From assembly GCA_030770425.1 (NCBI GenBank), contig JASJFT010000078.1, forward strand, positions 124,001 through 188,000: 64,000 bases of DNA. Direction: 5' to 3'. The notes beneath the pieces are model-generated. The model was not told where the DNA came from, did not search any database, and saw nothing but the letters and a program-made list of their open reading frames with translations. The position numbers and the translations under genes are program-made. Shown here piece by piece: positions 21,900-33,500 of the stretch; position 1 is the first letter of the stretch, and the number at the start of each line of letters is the position of its first letter. The stretch is from Darksidea phi (taxonomy: Eukaryota; Ascomycota; Dothideomycetes; Pleosporales; Lentitheciaceae).

Positions 21900-22860
21900 C
21901 CGACCTCATGGAGCGGGAAAGTCTGGAGCTAATCTTTGTGTCGCGAGGGGAACTCGATTAGAGTCTGTTCTTCAGCGGGGACTCTGAGTAGACCGAAAGA
22001 TGTTAGATGAGGAAGGTGTAAGGTAGCGAACGATCGAATGATCTGGACTCTTCGTGGGATATCTTTTGGCCATATTTGGGTAAAGCTGATTGTTAACAAC
22101 GTGAGCTGGGGTAGCTTTTGAAGAGTCCGACGGAGAGCGTTTTCGGCGTCCATTTCGTTCTCCGTAATTGGTCAACCAGAAGGGAAACAATCACAGTCAT
22201 TTTCTTCGGGTTCGAGTGATAAGCGGAGCTGACGGACATGCTGCGAGAGCTTGTATTGTGCATAAGAGAATGGACACATACAACGAAAGAGCCCCTGAGA
22301 TGCCGACCACGATCCAGCCAGGCACGGGACCCCTTTACATCTAGACTTTCCAGTTGTGATCCACCACCACTTCCCGCTTTCAATATGAACAGGTCCAGTT
22401 GGTTGGCCGTTACTATGTGTCTGTCTCACCTGTATATTGATTCCTCGTTGTTCGCGCGGATTTGGCGAGTGGGGGAGTCCAGTAACCTATCGACCGCCGA
22501 TTGGGATGTTTGAAATGGTGTAGCGAAGGGTGTTACTATGATGATTTTACCGAGGGTTACTAGGCTCGAGAGAATCCTACTCGGTCCTTTCTTGACAATA
22601 CACTGCAGTTTCTCTTCAAGCGATATGTTAACGTCATCGTTCCCTTGACCAAGCCTGGTCGGGTGAGACATATCGTGTGCAAAGTAGATACACGTGAAAG
22701 CTTTTCCAAACTCCTCATGCTGGCTGATGGCGTACAGTCGGTCCAAGCTTTGAAGCGAGAAGTCGACAAAGAGGGTGGAAAATGCGGCCTTAGCGAAGCC
22801 AAAAAGGGTCTTGGAGTGAAGCGTGCGACATGTGAGTCGTAGTCCATATAGCCCTTATAG
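21900..22860 (-). pseudogene. F-box/LRR-type remnant
   Basis: On the reverse strand, pieces in different frames resemble the middle and end of fungal F-box proteins. FAKAAFSTLF-like sequence near 22770-22800 leads into LDRLYAISQHEEFGKAFTCIYF (about 22680-22750), a pattern seen after F-boxes in these families. At 22150-21930, LRRTLQKLPQLTLLTISFTQIWP is leucine-rich and is followed by LHLPHLTSFGLLRVP. The pieces are separated by stops and frame changes, and no F-box proper is found upstream. I call it a degraded member of the family; boundaries are approximate. Confidence 0.5.
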
Positions 22861-23921
22861 CTTACTGACGTAGGTTCCTGCGTCGTCTTCTATGAGGCAG
22901 AATGCAATTTCGCCAATTAGTTCGCCCCGGTAAATCAAAAAGTGTGACTGCCGCCATTATCCGAGTGGTGGCTATTACAGAGGTGTAGAAGACAAACGAT
23001 GGTAAGAGAGACCAGAACGAAAGACCAGAAAGACGAGGATTTGTAGGCGTGTAACCCACTGATGTGACGGTTGCTTTCTCCTCTCTAACCTTGTAAGGAC
23101 ACCAGGCAGCGACCTTTCGCTACTTCAATGGGAAGCTGACGCATCTTTGTGTCACAAATTCAGCGAAGGAAAATCTAGTGGCACCGGAACGTTAAATGGG
23201 CGGGTAGGGTGAATTGCTTGGATGTGCTGTCGTGGATAAGGGATGGTTCTAAACGTGGGTAGTACGGGGGGAATAGGCCCCACTAAGCCGAACGTGGACT
23301 AGCCCATACAGCATGGCCCCTCCTCCGATCAACATTAGTGCTGCAAGTGCATTGCAGCTTGTTGCCTATCATGTATCATAGCTTGCAAACCATAACTACT
23401 CAATCGGAGAATTTTATATCGAGATGGCGAGCACTACTATACAGAGTCGTGGGCGTTTATATCGATACCTATCAATTAGGTCCTCGATTTATTCGGTCAT
23501 TATATCTCGACTATGTCTAAGAAGCCTTGAAGCTATAAGTATTAAATAAGACTGTTCACATCTTAGGAAATAGTGAACTTGAAATGAAGCCGAAAACGTT
23601 GTTTAGCAATGGTTCAGGGAGCGTTTGCCTACAAGTGGATGAATAGTTGCTGAAAATTGACTTAAAGACTAGAATCTAGCGAGTTGAACTCTATCACGAG
23701 GTACAAACAAACTAGATATCCATGACAGCGCCCAGTCGCAATGGAAAAGGGTGGCATGGAAGAGCGAACATTCTGCGAGGAAGATTCACGGAGTGACAGC
23801 ACAAGGGACAGCGGCCATAGGTAGTATATTTTGAGTCAAAACAGCACCCCAATGTCAAAATACAAATTTCGACCCCATCCACCATTGCCTCTTATCAACA
23901 AAACACACCAACAAAAATAAT
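22861..23921. other. Intergenic, AT-richer region
   Basis: About 1 kb with no supported gene. Composition becomes AT-rich after about 23330. Confidence 0.45.
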
Positions 23922-24191
23922 ATGTGTAGAATCTATCAAACCACATCCTACGCTTGCGGCTGCCCAGGCCCAAACAACCTCCCCGGAGAAAGATGCGAGC
24001 AGGGACAAATGAGCAGAATTTCACGCTGTGAACAAGTTACTGTAGTACCTCATGCTCGTATAAATCACTGGTGCAATTATTGCCGTGGGTATAATGATGC
24101 AAGGACAAGACAGGAAGCCTTTTACCCTCAAAGGAGCGGACGCCAGGGCCAGTGGCGACAGGACCATAGGGGGCGATGGGGCTGGTTTTAG
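23922..24191 (+). CDS. Small Cys- and Arg/Gln-rich protein, function unknown
   Basis: An ATG-started frame of 89 codons, preceded by an A-rich leader. The first half holds seven Cys in a loose pattern (MCRIYQTTSYACGCPGP, then ERCEQ, SRCEQ, NHWCNYCRGY) that could bind a metal ion. The second half is basic and Gln/Arg/Gly-rich (RSGRQGQWRQDHRGRWGWF). There is no signal peptide. Short Cys-containing proteins of this style are common in dothideomycetes, but I cannot name the family. The reading may also be chance; there are no introns or neighbours that help. Confidence 0.45.
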   Translation: MCRIYQTTSYACGCPGPNNLPGERCEQGQMSRISRCEQVTVVPHARINHWCNYCRGYNDARTRQEAFYPQRSGRQGQWRQDHRGRWGWF

Positions 24192-24851
24192 TATTTTAAG
24201 GATGGGCTACTAAAGGACCACGAAGGGGATTGTTTCTGATACGAATGCTTTGTTCAAGAGCGAGTGTAGATACAACGTAGGCGCTCATGGATTTGCTCAC
24301 CGGGTTCCCATCGTCCGAAGAAATACTCTGCGTGGGTTAGCCGCGATACTGGTACGCATTAGGTCTGAACACATCTTTTCATTCGCACTCACTGCACTGC
24401 AGCGCGTAGTAGACCGGCGTATTTTAAGTGTATACGTGTAGATGTGAGGACCTCTTTCCGCAGGCGGTGGGCCCACGCACACACCCTCGGAAATTTATCT
24501 GATGTTTGATCCAACAGCTGCTAGTTCATCTCACAATGAAGCGCTTGCTTTCCTATGTATACGTAGTACCTACAAGTGCACCGAGACCTTTCCTCCAAAG
24601 CCTGATCTATTCCGCTTGTCGCCGTAAGAAAGCTTGGCGATGCAACCTTCCCCACCTCATATTACCGTTATCGGTAGGGGAACGACGTTTCCCCACGTCA
24701 TCGCAACGGCTAATCTGCGTTGGAGGTCCTGCAGCACAGCGCGCTATGGCTGAACGAGGAAGCTCAGTAACAAAGTCTTCCACAATGCGCGCTGTGACGA
24801 TGAAGAGACGGACGGCTTTGGTACAGGGTTTACGAGCCTGCTTCGCGCAGG
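24192..24851. other. Intergenic, upstream of carboxypeptidase gene
   Basis: This stretch shows only short random frames. It ends at the TATA box of the carboxypeptidase gene. Confidence 0.45.
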
Positions 24852-24859
24852 TATATAAA
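24852..24859 (+). promoter_or_regulatory. TATA box of the S10 carboxypeptidase gene
   Basis: TATATAAA lies 81 bases before the ATG at 24940, a normal distance for a TATA box plus short leader in filamentous fungi. Confidence 0.55.
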
Positions 24860-24939
24860 TGGCGGCTATGACCCGCAATGTTGCTGCACGCGCTATTAAG
24901 CTCCGGATATTGCGACCGCTTCAATTGAAGGTTGCGAAA

Positions 24940-27121
24940 ATGGGATTTCCAAAAACAAAGCTGGCCGTAGCTATTGGAGCGCTGAGCGGGGCGGTGAACG
25001 CTCAGTTTCCTCCTACGCCTACCGGTGTGTCTGTGCTTGAGTCGCAGATTGAAGATGGCATCAAAATCTCTTATAAAGAGGTACACCGGTCCAGACCTAC
25101 CATCAAAATCATCGCCTAACCTAGTCATCATAGAACGATATTTGCGAAACTACAGAAGGCGTCCGCAGCTACTCGGGCTATGTTCATCTTCCCGCCGGTT
25201 CTCTCGATGACCTCGGTGTACGGAATCAGACCTACGAGATCAACACTTTTTTCTGGTTTTTCGAATCGAGAAAGGACCCTGAGAATGCGCCGCTTTCGAT
25301 ATGGATGAATGGCGGTCCGGGAAGCAGCTCTATGCTGGGGTTGATGAGGGAGAATGGACCTTGCTTCGTGCATTCTGATTCTAACTCAACGTACCTGAAC
25401 GAATGGTCCTGGAATAATGAGGGTACGATGCTTGCGGCCGACGGTGTGTGGATATTGCTAATCTTGCCCTAGTTAACATGCTCTATCTCGACCAGCCAGT
25501 TCAAGTCGGCCTCTCTTACGACACTCTCACAAACGTCACCGTTTCCTCCTTCACCGGCTCTGAAGGCGTCGAAGTCGCCGACTTCAGCAACGGCAGCATC
25601 CCCGAACAGAACAATACCTTTTACGTTGGGACGTATGGTAGCCAAAACCGAAACTTGACTACACAAGGAACGGAGAACTCTGCACGAGCACTCTGGCACT
25701 TTGCTCAAGTCTGGTTTCAAGAGTTTCCGGGCTACAAACCGAATGATAACCGCATTTCCATCGCGACCGAGTCGTACGGAGGTCGATATGGACCGGCTTT
25801 TTCTCGGTACTTTGCGGAGCAGAATGAGCGGATTGAGAATGGAACGTGGAATGAGCAGGGACAGACTTACATCTTGCACCTTGATACTCTGTTAATCATC
25901 AATGGATGCATCGACCGCCTTGTTCAGTGGCCCGGTTATCCAATGATGGCGTACAATAACACTTACGGCATCAAAGCATACAACGAGTCACGCTACGAAG
26001 AGGTTATTGACAAGCTATATGCCGATGATGGCTGTCTCGCGCAGATCGAAGAATGTCGAGAGCTCAGTCTAGCCTACGACCCAACGAACCAAGGCTTCAA
26101 CACTTCCGTTAACCGCGTCTGCCAGGCTGCGGAAACGTACTGCTCTGAGAACATTCGTGACCCGTACTTTGACTCCGACGTCAATTACTACGACATCTCG
26201 TCTCCCGCTGCAGCGTCTTTCCCGCCACCCTGGTACGGCGGCTTTCTCAACCAGCCACATGTGCAGCAGAGTCTCGGCGTGCCGCTCAATTGGACGCAAT
26301 CTAACTCCGCTGTCGCCCAAGCTTTCCGAGGAATTGGCGATTATCCGCGTCCAGGATGGAAAGAAGATCTCGCGTACCTCCTCGAAGAAGGCATTAAGGT
26401 AACATTAGTATACGGAGACAGGGACTACGCATGCAACTGGTATGGAGGCGAGCTGCTCTCTCTAGCTATCAACTACACTGGCAGCGAGAACTTTAAGAAG
26501 GCAGGATACTCGCCGGTGTATGTGAACGAGTCGTACACTGGAGGTCAGGTACGACAGTATGGAAACCTATCTTTTACCCGTGTCTACGAAGCAGGCCACG
26601 AGGTCCCGGCCTACCAGCCCGAGACTGCCTACAAGATCTTCATGCGAGCCCTCTTCAACTTCGACATTGCTACCGGAAACGTCTCCACGACTTCCTACTC
26701 TGATTACGCTACTGGTGGGCCCGAAAACGTCTATAATATCACCAACGAGGGTATCACTGATCCAGGCAGTCAGTGTTACGTCCTCGACAAGGATCAGTGC
26801 ACCAAGGAGCAGTGGCAGAGCGTAGAAAACGGTACAGCCCTAGTGAGAAACTGGATCGTCGTGGATGCGAATACAACTTCGCTGTTTCCTGATCTTGCGA
26901 ACGGGACAAGCAATGGGACAGCGCCGTCAGGCACTAAGACGCCGACGCCATCGTCCGGACCGAGTGCAACGGAGAGTGTTGGTAGTGGAGCGCCGACGTC
27001 GAGTACGGGTGCTGCGAGTGGAAGAGTGATTGGCGGGAAGTCGAACGTTTGGGGGCTGGAGATGGGTGTTGTGGTAAGCGTAGTGGTAGCGATGGGTCTT
27101 GGGAGCTTGATGATGTTGTAA
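24940..27121 (+). CDS. Secreted serine carboxypeptidase (peptidase family S10), probably GPI-anchored
   Basis: Three exons, 24940-25080, 25134-25422 and 25473-27121, give 692 residues. The signal peptide ends in GAVNA. Motifs: [10 protein letters not shown] (oxyanion hole), ESYGGRYGP with catalytic Ser244, [12 protein letters not shown] with Asp461, and [10 protein letters not shown] with His519. About twenty N-glycosylation sequons are present. After the catalytic domain comes a Ser/Thr/Pro-rich linker, then a small-residue stretch and a hydrophobic end ([18 protein letters not shown]) that looks like a GPI-attachment signal, as in SCPA-like fungal carboxypeptidases. The enzyme would remove C-terminal residues from peptides at acidic pH at the cell surface. 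The first in-frame ATG with a good signal peptide is 24940; ATGs at 24859 and 24868 would add a basic extension and are less likely. Confidence 0.94.
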
Positions 27122-27640
27122 TGTGTCCGTTCTGTATATGATGAAAAACAAGAAAGGCTGCCCATAAGATAATCGTCGGTCCAATGCAAGGGCTATCTAC
27201 TTCTACATCCCTGGTATTTGCGATGTCCAACGAACTGACAATGATTGGTCAAATGAAGGAGTATTGAACGTGTGACACGTGACCACGTGACATGTCCGTG
27301 CCCTTAAGGCTGCTGGAACCTCATGACGGCTGGCCGACATCTCACACCTCAGCCCTCCCACTACGGTTTGAAATTCAGCGGTCCTACAAAGATATTGCGC
27401 TCGAGGAGTCATAACAGCTGCTTCAATCGCAATGCGCACAGCTAATTGACTCATTCGAGACTCTCGTGGCAGCTGCAACGGGGTTGAAGCGAAGCGCGCC
27501 CCGCTGGACGAATCACTCCGAACGCGGGTCCACTGTGCACAATGAGACTAACGAGGTATGATCACCGGCTTCTTGACAAGACATACGAAACTGAAAAATG
27601 CATTTATCAGGTTTGCCTAATCACGTTCCCCTCCCCGCTT
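27122..27640. other. Intergenic spacer
   Basis: No gene is supported between the carboxypeptidase stop and the F-box remnant. Confidence 0.5.
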
Positions 27641-28760
27641 CATGCCTTCCTGATTTGCCATTGAGCTCGTCTGGCACATTGCGTCCTACCTTGGCGAACC
27701 CATAATCACCCGAAACGATGGTACGAGACGGGAGTGACGACGAAGCTAGGATTTATGTGCACTCCGATTGTCATGTAGGGGCCCAAAGGACAAAGCGGAG
27801 GACGCGTTTTTGCGAGAAGCATTTGGCGAGCTTTAGGTGGACCTGATACAATCGTACCCTGATGCCACAGTGGAAATATTAGAGCGGAATGAATTTACGG
27901 GCGCGGTGAAGTGCCTCAACTCTGTGCTCGACGAGCAGAGGCCGGATCAACGTACGGATGCATTCAACGAGGAAGAGGCTGAGCAAAGCTATGTGGAACG
28001 TGAAGTTGGAGCCGGCCTTCTCACGATAACCATGCGCAAACTCAGCAACTTGCAAGGGGTCAAGTGCAGGCCAATTCTATGGGTATGCTTGTAGGTCATT
28101 TCATAAGATATTGCTCAGTATTAAGCCTAACAATACTATAGTTCTCTTCCAATGAACGTTTCATAAACTCGCGCATCTTCCTCACGATAGGCTCGACCAC
28201 TCAAGCTACGTCCGTCATCATGTCGGCCATCTTCCGATAAGCCGTGAGGTTAAAGAATCTACTATTCACAGGCCATTTTGACAGCGGCAATGAGAGCAGT
28301 GCTCCGGTCGGATGCCATGCTAGCACATTCAATGTGCTATCGTGTCATTTTCTCGCGTTCGATGAGTTACAGGAGCTGGATCTTCATCTTTCGCTCTGTC
28401 CAGATTCAGCAAGTACGTTAACTGGATGGGTCTAATGACTCGAGACTCATTAGCTATAGTGGGTTTCCAGCACCTTGAGCCACTCTCTATGTTTATCTCC
28501 ACAGTCTCAAACTCACTGGTCTCACTGACCATTCGATTTGACAGTCATACTATCACCAGAACTGTAGCTAGATATCTCTCCTCTCACACATTTCCTCAGC
28601 TAACTACCTTCCCCTCGGAGGATGTTTTCATGTCATCGAAGGATGCATCAAAACTGAAGCAATTTTCTTGCAGGTCAGACAATTAAAAAATTTGCACCTA
28701 GCGTGGATGAGCTTTGACGAAACAACATAGTTATCAGTGCTCAAGACTGTCCAGGAGCAA
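27641..28760 (+). pseudogene. Decayed F-box gene
   Basis: At 27647-27710 an F-box is readable only by changing frame: LPDLP in one frame runs straight into IELVWHIASYLGEP in the next, so a single-base change breaks it. Downstream, fragments continue in several frames: FCEKHLASFRW (about 27805-27840), a stretch at 27837-28094 (VDLIQSYPDATVEIL, MRKLSNLQGVKC), ELQELDLHLSLCP (28370-28410), SLVSLTIRFDSHT (28515-28560) and VRQLKNLHLAWMSF (28670-28720). Stops fall between them. The order (F-box, helical, leucine-rich) is that of the intact relatives. Boundaries are approximate. Confidence 0.65.
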
Positions 28761-30538
28761 TGCCAAAGCTTGGTTACTCTGCAGCTTGAGCAACTCTCCC
28801 TGAATTACAGAGGGGTGACCTTCGGTCGCCACATGTCTTTATTGTCGGCATTGATCAGGATATGTCTAGCGGAGTGAGCGAAGCGCGGACCTTGCTAGTT
28901 GTTACGGACGAGGATCCGTCAGGGTATCCTTCGGAGCGATATGGTCACGTCGATGAGGATGACTTTGATTGTAGGAGTTGAAGAGTCATCGGTCCAGCGT
29001 TGAAGCTCAGTTTTCTGTGGATCGCACAATCGCCATTGAACACGTTAGGTTCCAGTGTCGAACAACGCCCTCGGGCAATAATCTGCAGTCGTTCCTTCTT
29101 CTACGACACGGGACCGCGCAACTCCGATTCCAAGGATTCGGTGGACACCTGCTAAGCTCTGAATGGAAATCAGTAGACAAGGGAAGGAATGATCCTGGAA
29201 AAGAAACTGCTTGCACGGAGCCCAGAACGGACGTCTAGATGTTCCATGGCCACATGGAAAGTTACACAACATCAATAAGCAAATATACCATGCGATGAGA
29301 GCGGTGCTCTTTAATCACGAAGGTATCACGCGCCGCTACCTGATTGTGTGGGGATAACCCAGATAGATGATGAGTCGCAGCTATTGGCGCGAATTGTACG
29401 CCCGAGCCTTGATCAGATCTCAAGGGCTTGCGATCCGTGACGAGAAACTGTTACACGGCGTTCGGTTAGAATAAGCAAACTGCTCAAGCCGTGCCACGAA
29501 CCAATCAGGAGCTCGCCGAGGATGGCCGGCCAGCGATTTTCTCGCATGGTGCGCTATTCAAGTCATGCGTACCCTGTTCTTTGTTTCCCAGAATTGACAG
29601 CGACATATTCAAATGTAAGAGATGGCGCTCCGCAGCGCTGGGTTTGCTCTTGACTCACTTCTTTGCCCTTCGGCTACGTCTTCCAGCAGCCAGGTATCGG
29701 GCTGTGCACCTTCTGGAAGGGGTTCAAAATCCTTTCAAGCGGCATCGCCTGTGCATCGGAGGCGTCGCCTATCGAACGCATGGCTTTGCTGGCTAAGTGA
29801 AAGGTGGCGAATAACGGGATACAACTGGCGCTCATTCGCGGCGCATCAGATATTAAAATGCAGAACCTATGTGGTCCTTGGCTAAGCGATGCAAACGACA
29901 GGACTGGAAAAGTCAACACGATGAGTCTTATCATGCAACACATTGCCAACTGTACAGTTGAGTGTCAGTTCTGAAACTCAGAGACGACAGCTGAATGACA
30001 GGCAGCGGTGCCCGTCACCAGATATGTTGCACTGGACACTCTACCAGAAGGGTACGTAACGATGACCTTTAGGCGACCTGTTCTCCCCAATGGCAATATC
30101 AATCCCGTCCACGTTTTTAGAAATATCCATCGTAAATTCTGCTAGAAACTAGGTATTTGGAACTGACAAGCTCAAACCGCGTCTTCGGTCCACGCCTTGC
30201 AAAACAAAAGTGTATGCACGCTTCCATTTCCGGGACCCCTACTGACCATTGGTCTCACGCCTTCTCGGAAGGTACCCTTGTCGTAATCCGCACACAAGAA
30301 TACGATGTGGGTCAGATGCGTGGGCGCATTTGACTACTGGCTTCCCGTGCGAATCACTTCGAAGACAAAGCAACCAAATTGCTATTGCAAATTTGCTCGA
30401 TCGTAATAGCCAAGAATAATCCCGTGGCACTCGGAGCCTTTGTCGATGTTCAAGTTGAAAACGAACCTCTTCCCTAGGCGAGGGACGCGAAAATCCGCCC
30501 CTAGTCATTCTCAATTGTATCTACCTAACGTTCCTAAC
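28761..30538. other. Long intergenic region upstream of the polyketide synthase
   Basis: About 1.8 kb. It may hold the last scraps of the F-box remnant to about 29240 and then the polyketide synthase promoter. No gene, TATA box or binding site could be supported. Confidence 0.45.
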
Positions 30539-33500
30539 ATGAGTAAATTCGAATACCCTCCAACACCCCGTAGCCCATCAACATCTTCCCAATCACCACT
30601 TATCGACCCACCCCTCAGCTCCGTAAGTTCAGGCCATTGTCATGATGTCATTGTACTGACAGGATTTCAGTTGCCCACCGACGATGTAGCTATCGTGGGC
30701 ATGTCTTGCCGCACGGCTGGTGGCAACGATACTCCCGAGAAGCTCTGGAAATTCCTCCTGGAGAAGAAACACGCTTCAGGCAAGGTGCCTGCGAAGCGAT
30801 GGGAACCATGGCTCCGAAGAGATCCACGAAATGCGAAAGTCATCGAGAATACCAATACCAAAGGCTACTTCATTAATGACCTGGAGAATTTTGACGCTGC
30901 TTTCTTCGGCATCTCGCCCAAGGAAGCTGAGCTCATGGACCCTCATCAGCGACTGGCACTTGAGCTATCATGGGAGGCGCTCGAGAATGCTGGCATAGAT
31001 CCCAAGAAGCTTGCTCACTCGGACACAGCTGTGTTCATGGGTGTAGACTCTGACGATTACTCCAGACTCATTATGGAAGATTTACCGAGTGTGGAAGCTT
31101 GGTCAGGAATCGGCACCGCATACCATGGCATTCCCAACAGGATATCATACCATCTTGACCTCATGGGCCCTAGCGCTGCTATTGATGCAGCATGTGCCTC
31201 TTCCTTGGTTGCTATTCACCTTGCACGTCAAGCCATTGTTTCAGGAGAGTCAATTGTCGCTTTATGCGGTGGAGTGAATGTACTCTGTGCACCTGGACTT
31301 ACGCGCATGCTCGATAAAGCAGGCGCTCTTTCATCCAACGGGCTTTGTCTATCATTTGACGACGATGCTCAAGGTTATGCAAGAGGTGAAGGGGGTGCAA
31401 TCATCGTGCTCAAGAGGTTGGCAAGCGCTATCGCCGATGATGACAATATCTTAGCTGTCCTCAAGGGAAGTGCCTCGGCTCAGGACGGTAAAACGAACGG
31501 TATCATGGCGCCAAACGGAAGGGCTCAGGAATTAGTCGCCCGGGAAGCCCTGCGGCGAGCTGGCGATCTGGACCCTTTGACGATAGGTTATGTCGAAGCT
31601 CACGCAACTTCAACATCGCTTGGCGACCCGACTGAGGTCGCTGCAATTGCCAACGTCTATGGCGTCGGACGGCCGAGCAATGCCCTGTGCGCTATTGGGT
31701 CGATCAAGCCCAACATTGGCCATCTTGAGGCTGCTGCGGGGGCGATTGGCTTTGTGAAAGCTGTTCTCGCCGTCAACAAGGGCGAGCTCGCTCCGCAAAC
31801 ACTTTTGAAGAAACTAAATACACGTATTGACTGGGAGAATACGGGGCTTAATGTTGTACGAGAGCATTCGAAATGGCCGGAAACGCTGACTCTTAGGCGA
31901 GCTGCAATCTGTTCATATGGCTATGGCGGAAGCGTGTCGCATGCTATCGTTGAGCAAACACCTCCATCATACGTAACTACACAAGCGTTTAAGAAAGCAT
32001 ATGCTGATAGGGAAGGTGAAGGCATCTTCTCACTGGTTATATCCTCCTTCCAGGAGAAGCGACTCGCCAATCAAGCCATCTCTCTTGCTGACTGGTTGGC
32101 TGCTGAGGGTAGGCACGAGAGCCTCGAAGCCATCGCTAGCACTCTCGCACAACGGCGTGCGGCACAGGATTACAGAGTTGCATTCACTGTCGCTACTCAC
32201 GACGAGGCAACTAAGGCAATGCGGAACTTTGCGGATGGTTCTCTCGGTCGATGGGCCACTAGCAACCGTATCCTGGGAAGCAACGTGAGGAAAGATGTCG
32301 TTTGGGTCTTCTCGGGGCATGGTGCGCAATGGACTGACATGGGAAAGCATCTACTGGAAGACCGCATCTTCTACGAAGCGATCGCGAGTTTGGAACACAT
32401 CGTAGAAGAAGAAGCCGAATTCTCCGCTCTTTCAGCCTTGAAACATGGCGACATTGGCGAAGCAGACCGGATACAGGTCCTTACCTATCTCGTTCAGGTA
32501 GGGCTGACTGCGGTACTCAAGTCGAAAGGCATTGAGCCGCAGGCCATCATCGGCCACTCGGTCGGCGAGATCGCTGCCTCGGTAGCTGCAGGTTGTCTTA
32601 CACCCGAAGCAGGAGCCCTTGTGGTCTCGCGACGAGCCAAGCTCTACGCGCAAGTCAAGGGCCAGGGCGGGATGGCTCTCGTTTTTCTATCCTTTTCGCA
32701 AGTTGCTGCTGAGCTTGGTTCTCGACGTGATATCGTCGCTGCCATCGACTCTTCGCCTTCATCTTGCGTTGTTAGTGGAGAGGTTGCGGCCCTTGAGCGG
32801 TACATTGCCATTCTCCATGGGCGCGGCGTCAGGACTTTTCGTGTCAAGGCAAACATTCCCTTCCACTCCCCAATGCTTGATAGGCTTGTGGACCCCTTGA
32901 AATGCGTTCTTTCCGGGGTGCTCAATCCTTGTCCAGCTGCCATCCCAATCTACTCGACCTCTGCCCTACATCCACGTGCTGAGAGTCTGCGTAACGTCAA
33001 CTACTGGATACGTAACATGGTCGACCCAGTCCGGCTCAAGGATGCCATAGAAGCTGCAGCCATTGATGGATACCGTATTTTTCTCGAAGTATCTACGCAT
33101 CCTATCGTCACACACTCAATCGCCGAAACACTCGCAACCAGAGGATTTGAAGATTCAGCAACCATTGGGGTTATGGAGCGAAACGTTTCAGCTGATAGGA
33201 GCGTTTTGCATGCCGTATCTCATCTGCACACCCTTGGTGCCACTGTCGATTTCAAGACACAATTCAATACGGGTTATTGGGCAACGTCTGTTCCTGGGAC
33301 GCCATGGGTGCAGAAGCCTTACTGGAAGGAGGTGGAGACGGGTCGCATTCTTTCCGCACAACAGCACGATGTTGACAAGCATACACTTCTTGGGCAATGT
33401 ATCGACATTGCAGGTGCGGACACCAGGATTTATTCAACTATGCTAGATGACAAGAGCAAACCGTACCCCCTGATCCATCCTTTGGATGGAATCGAGATTA

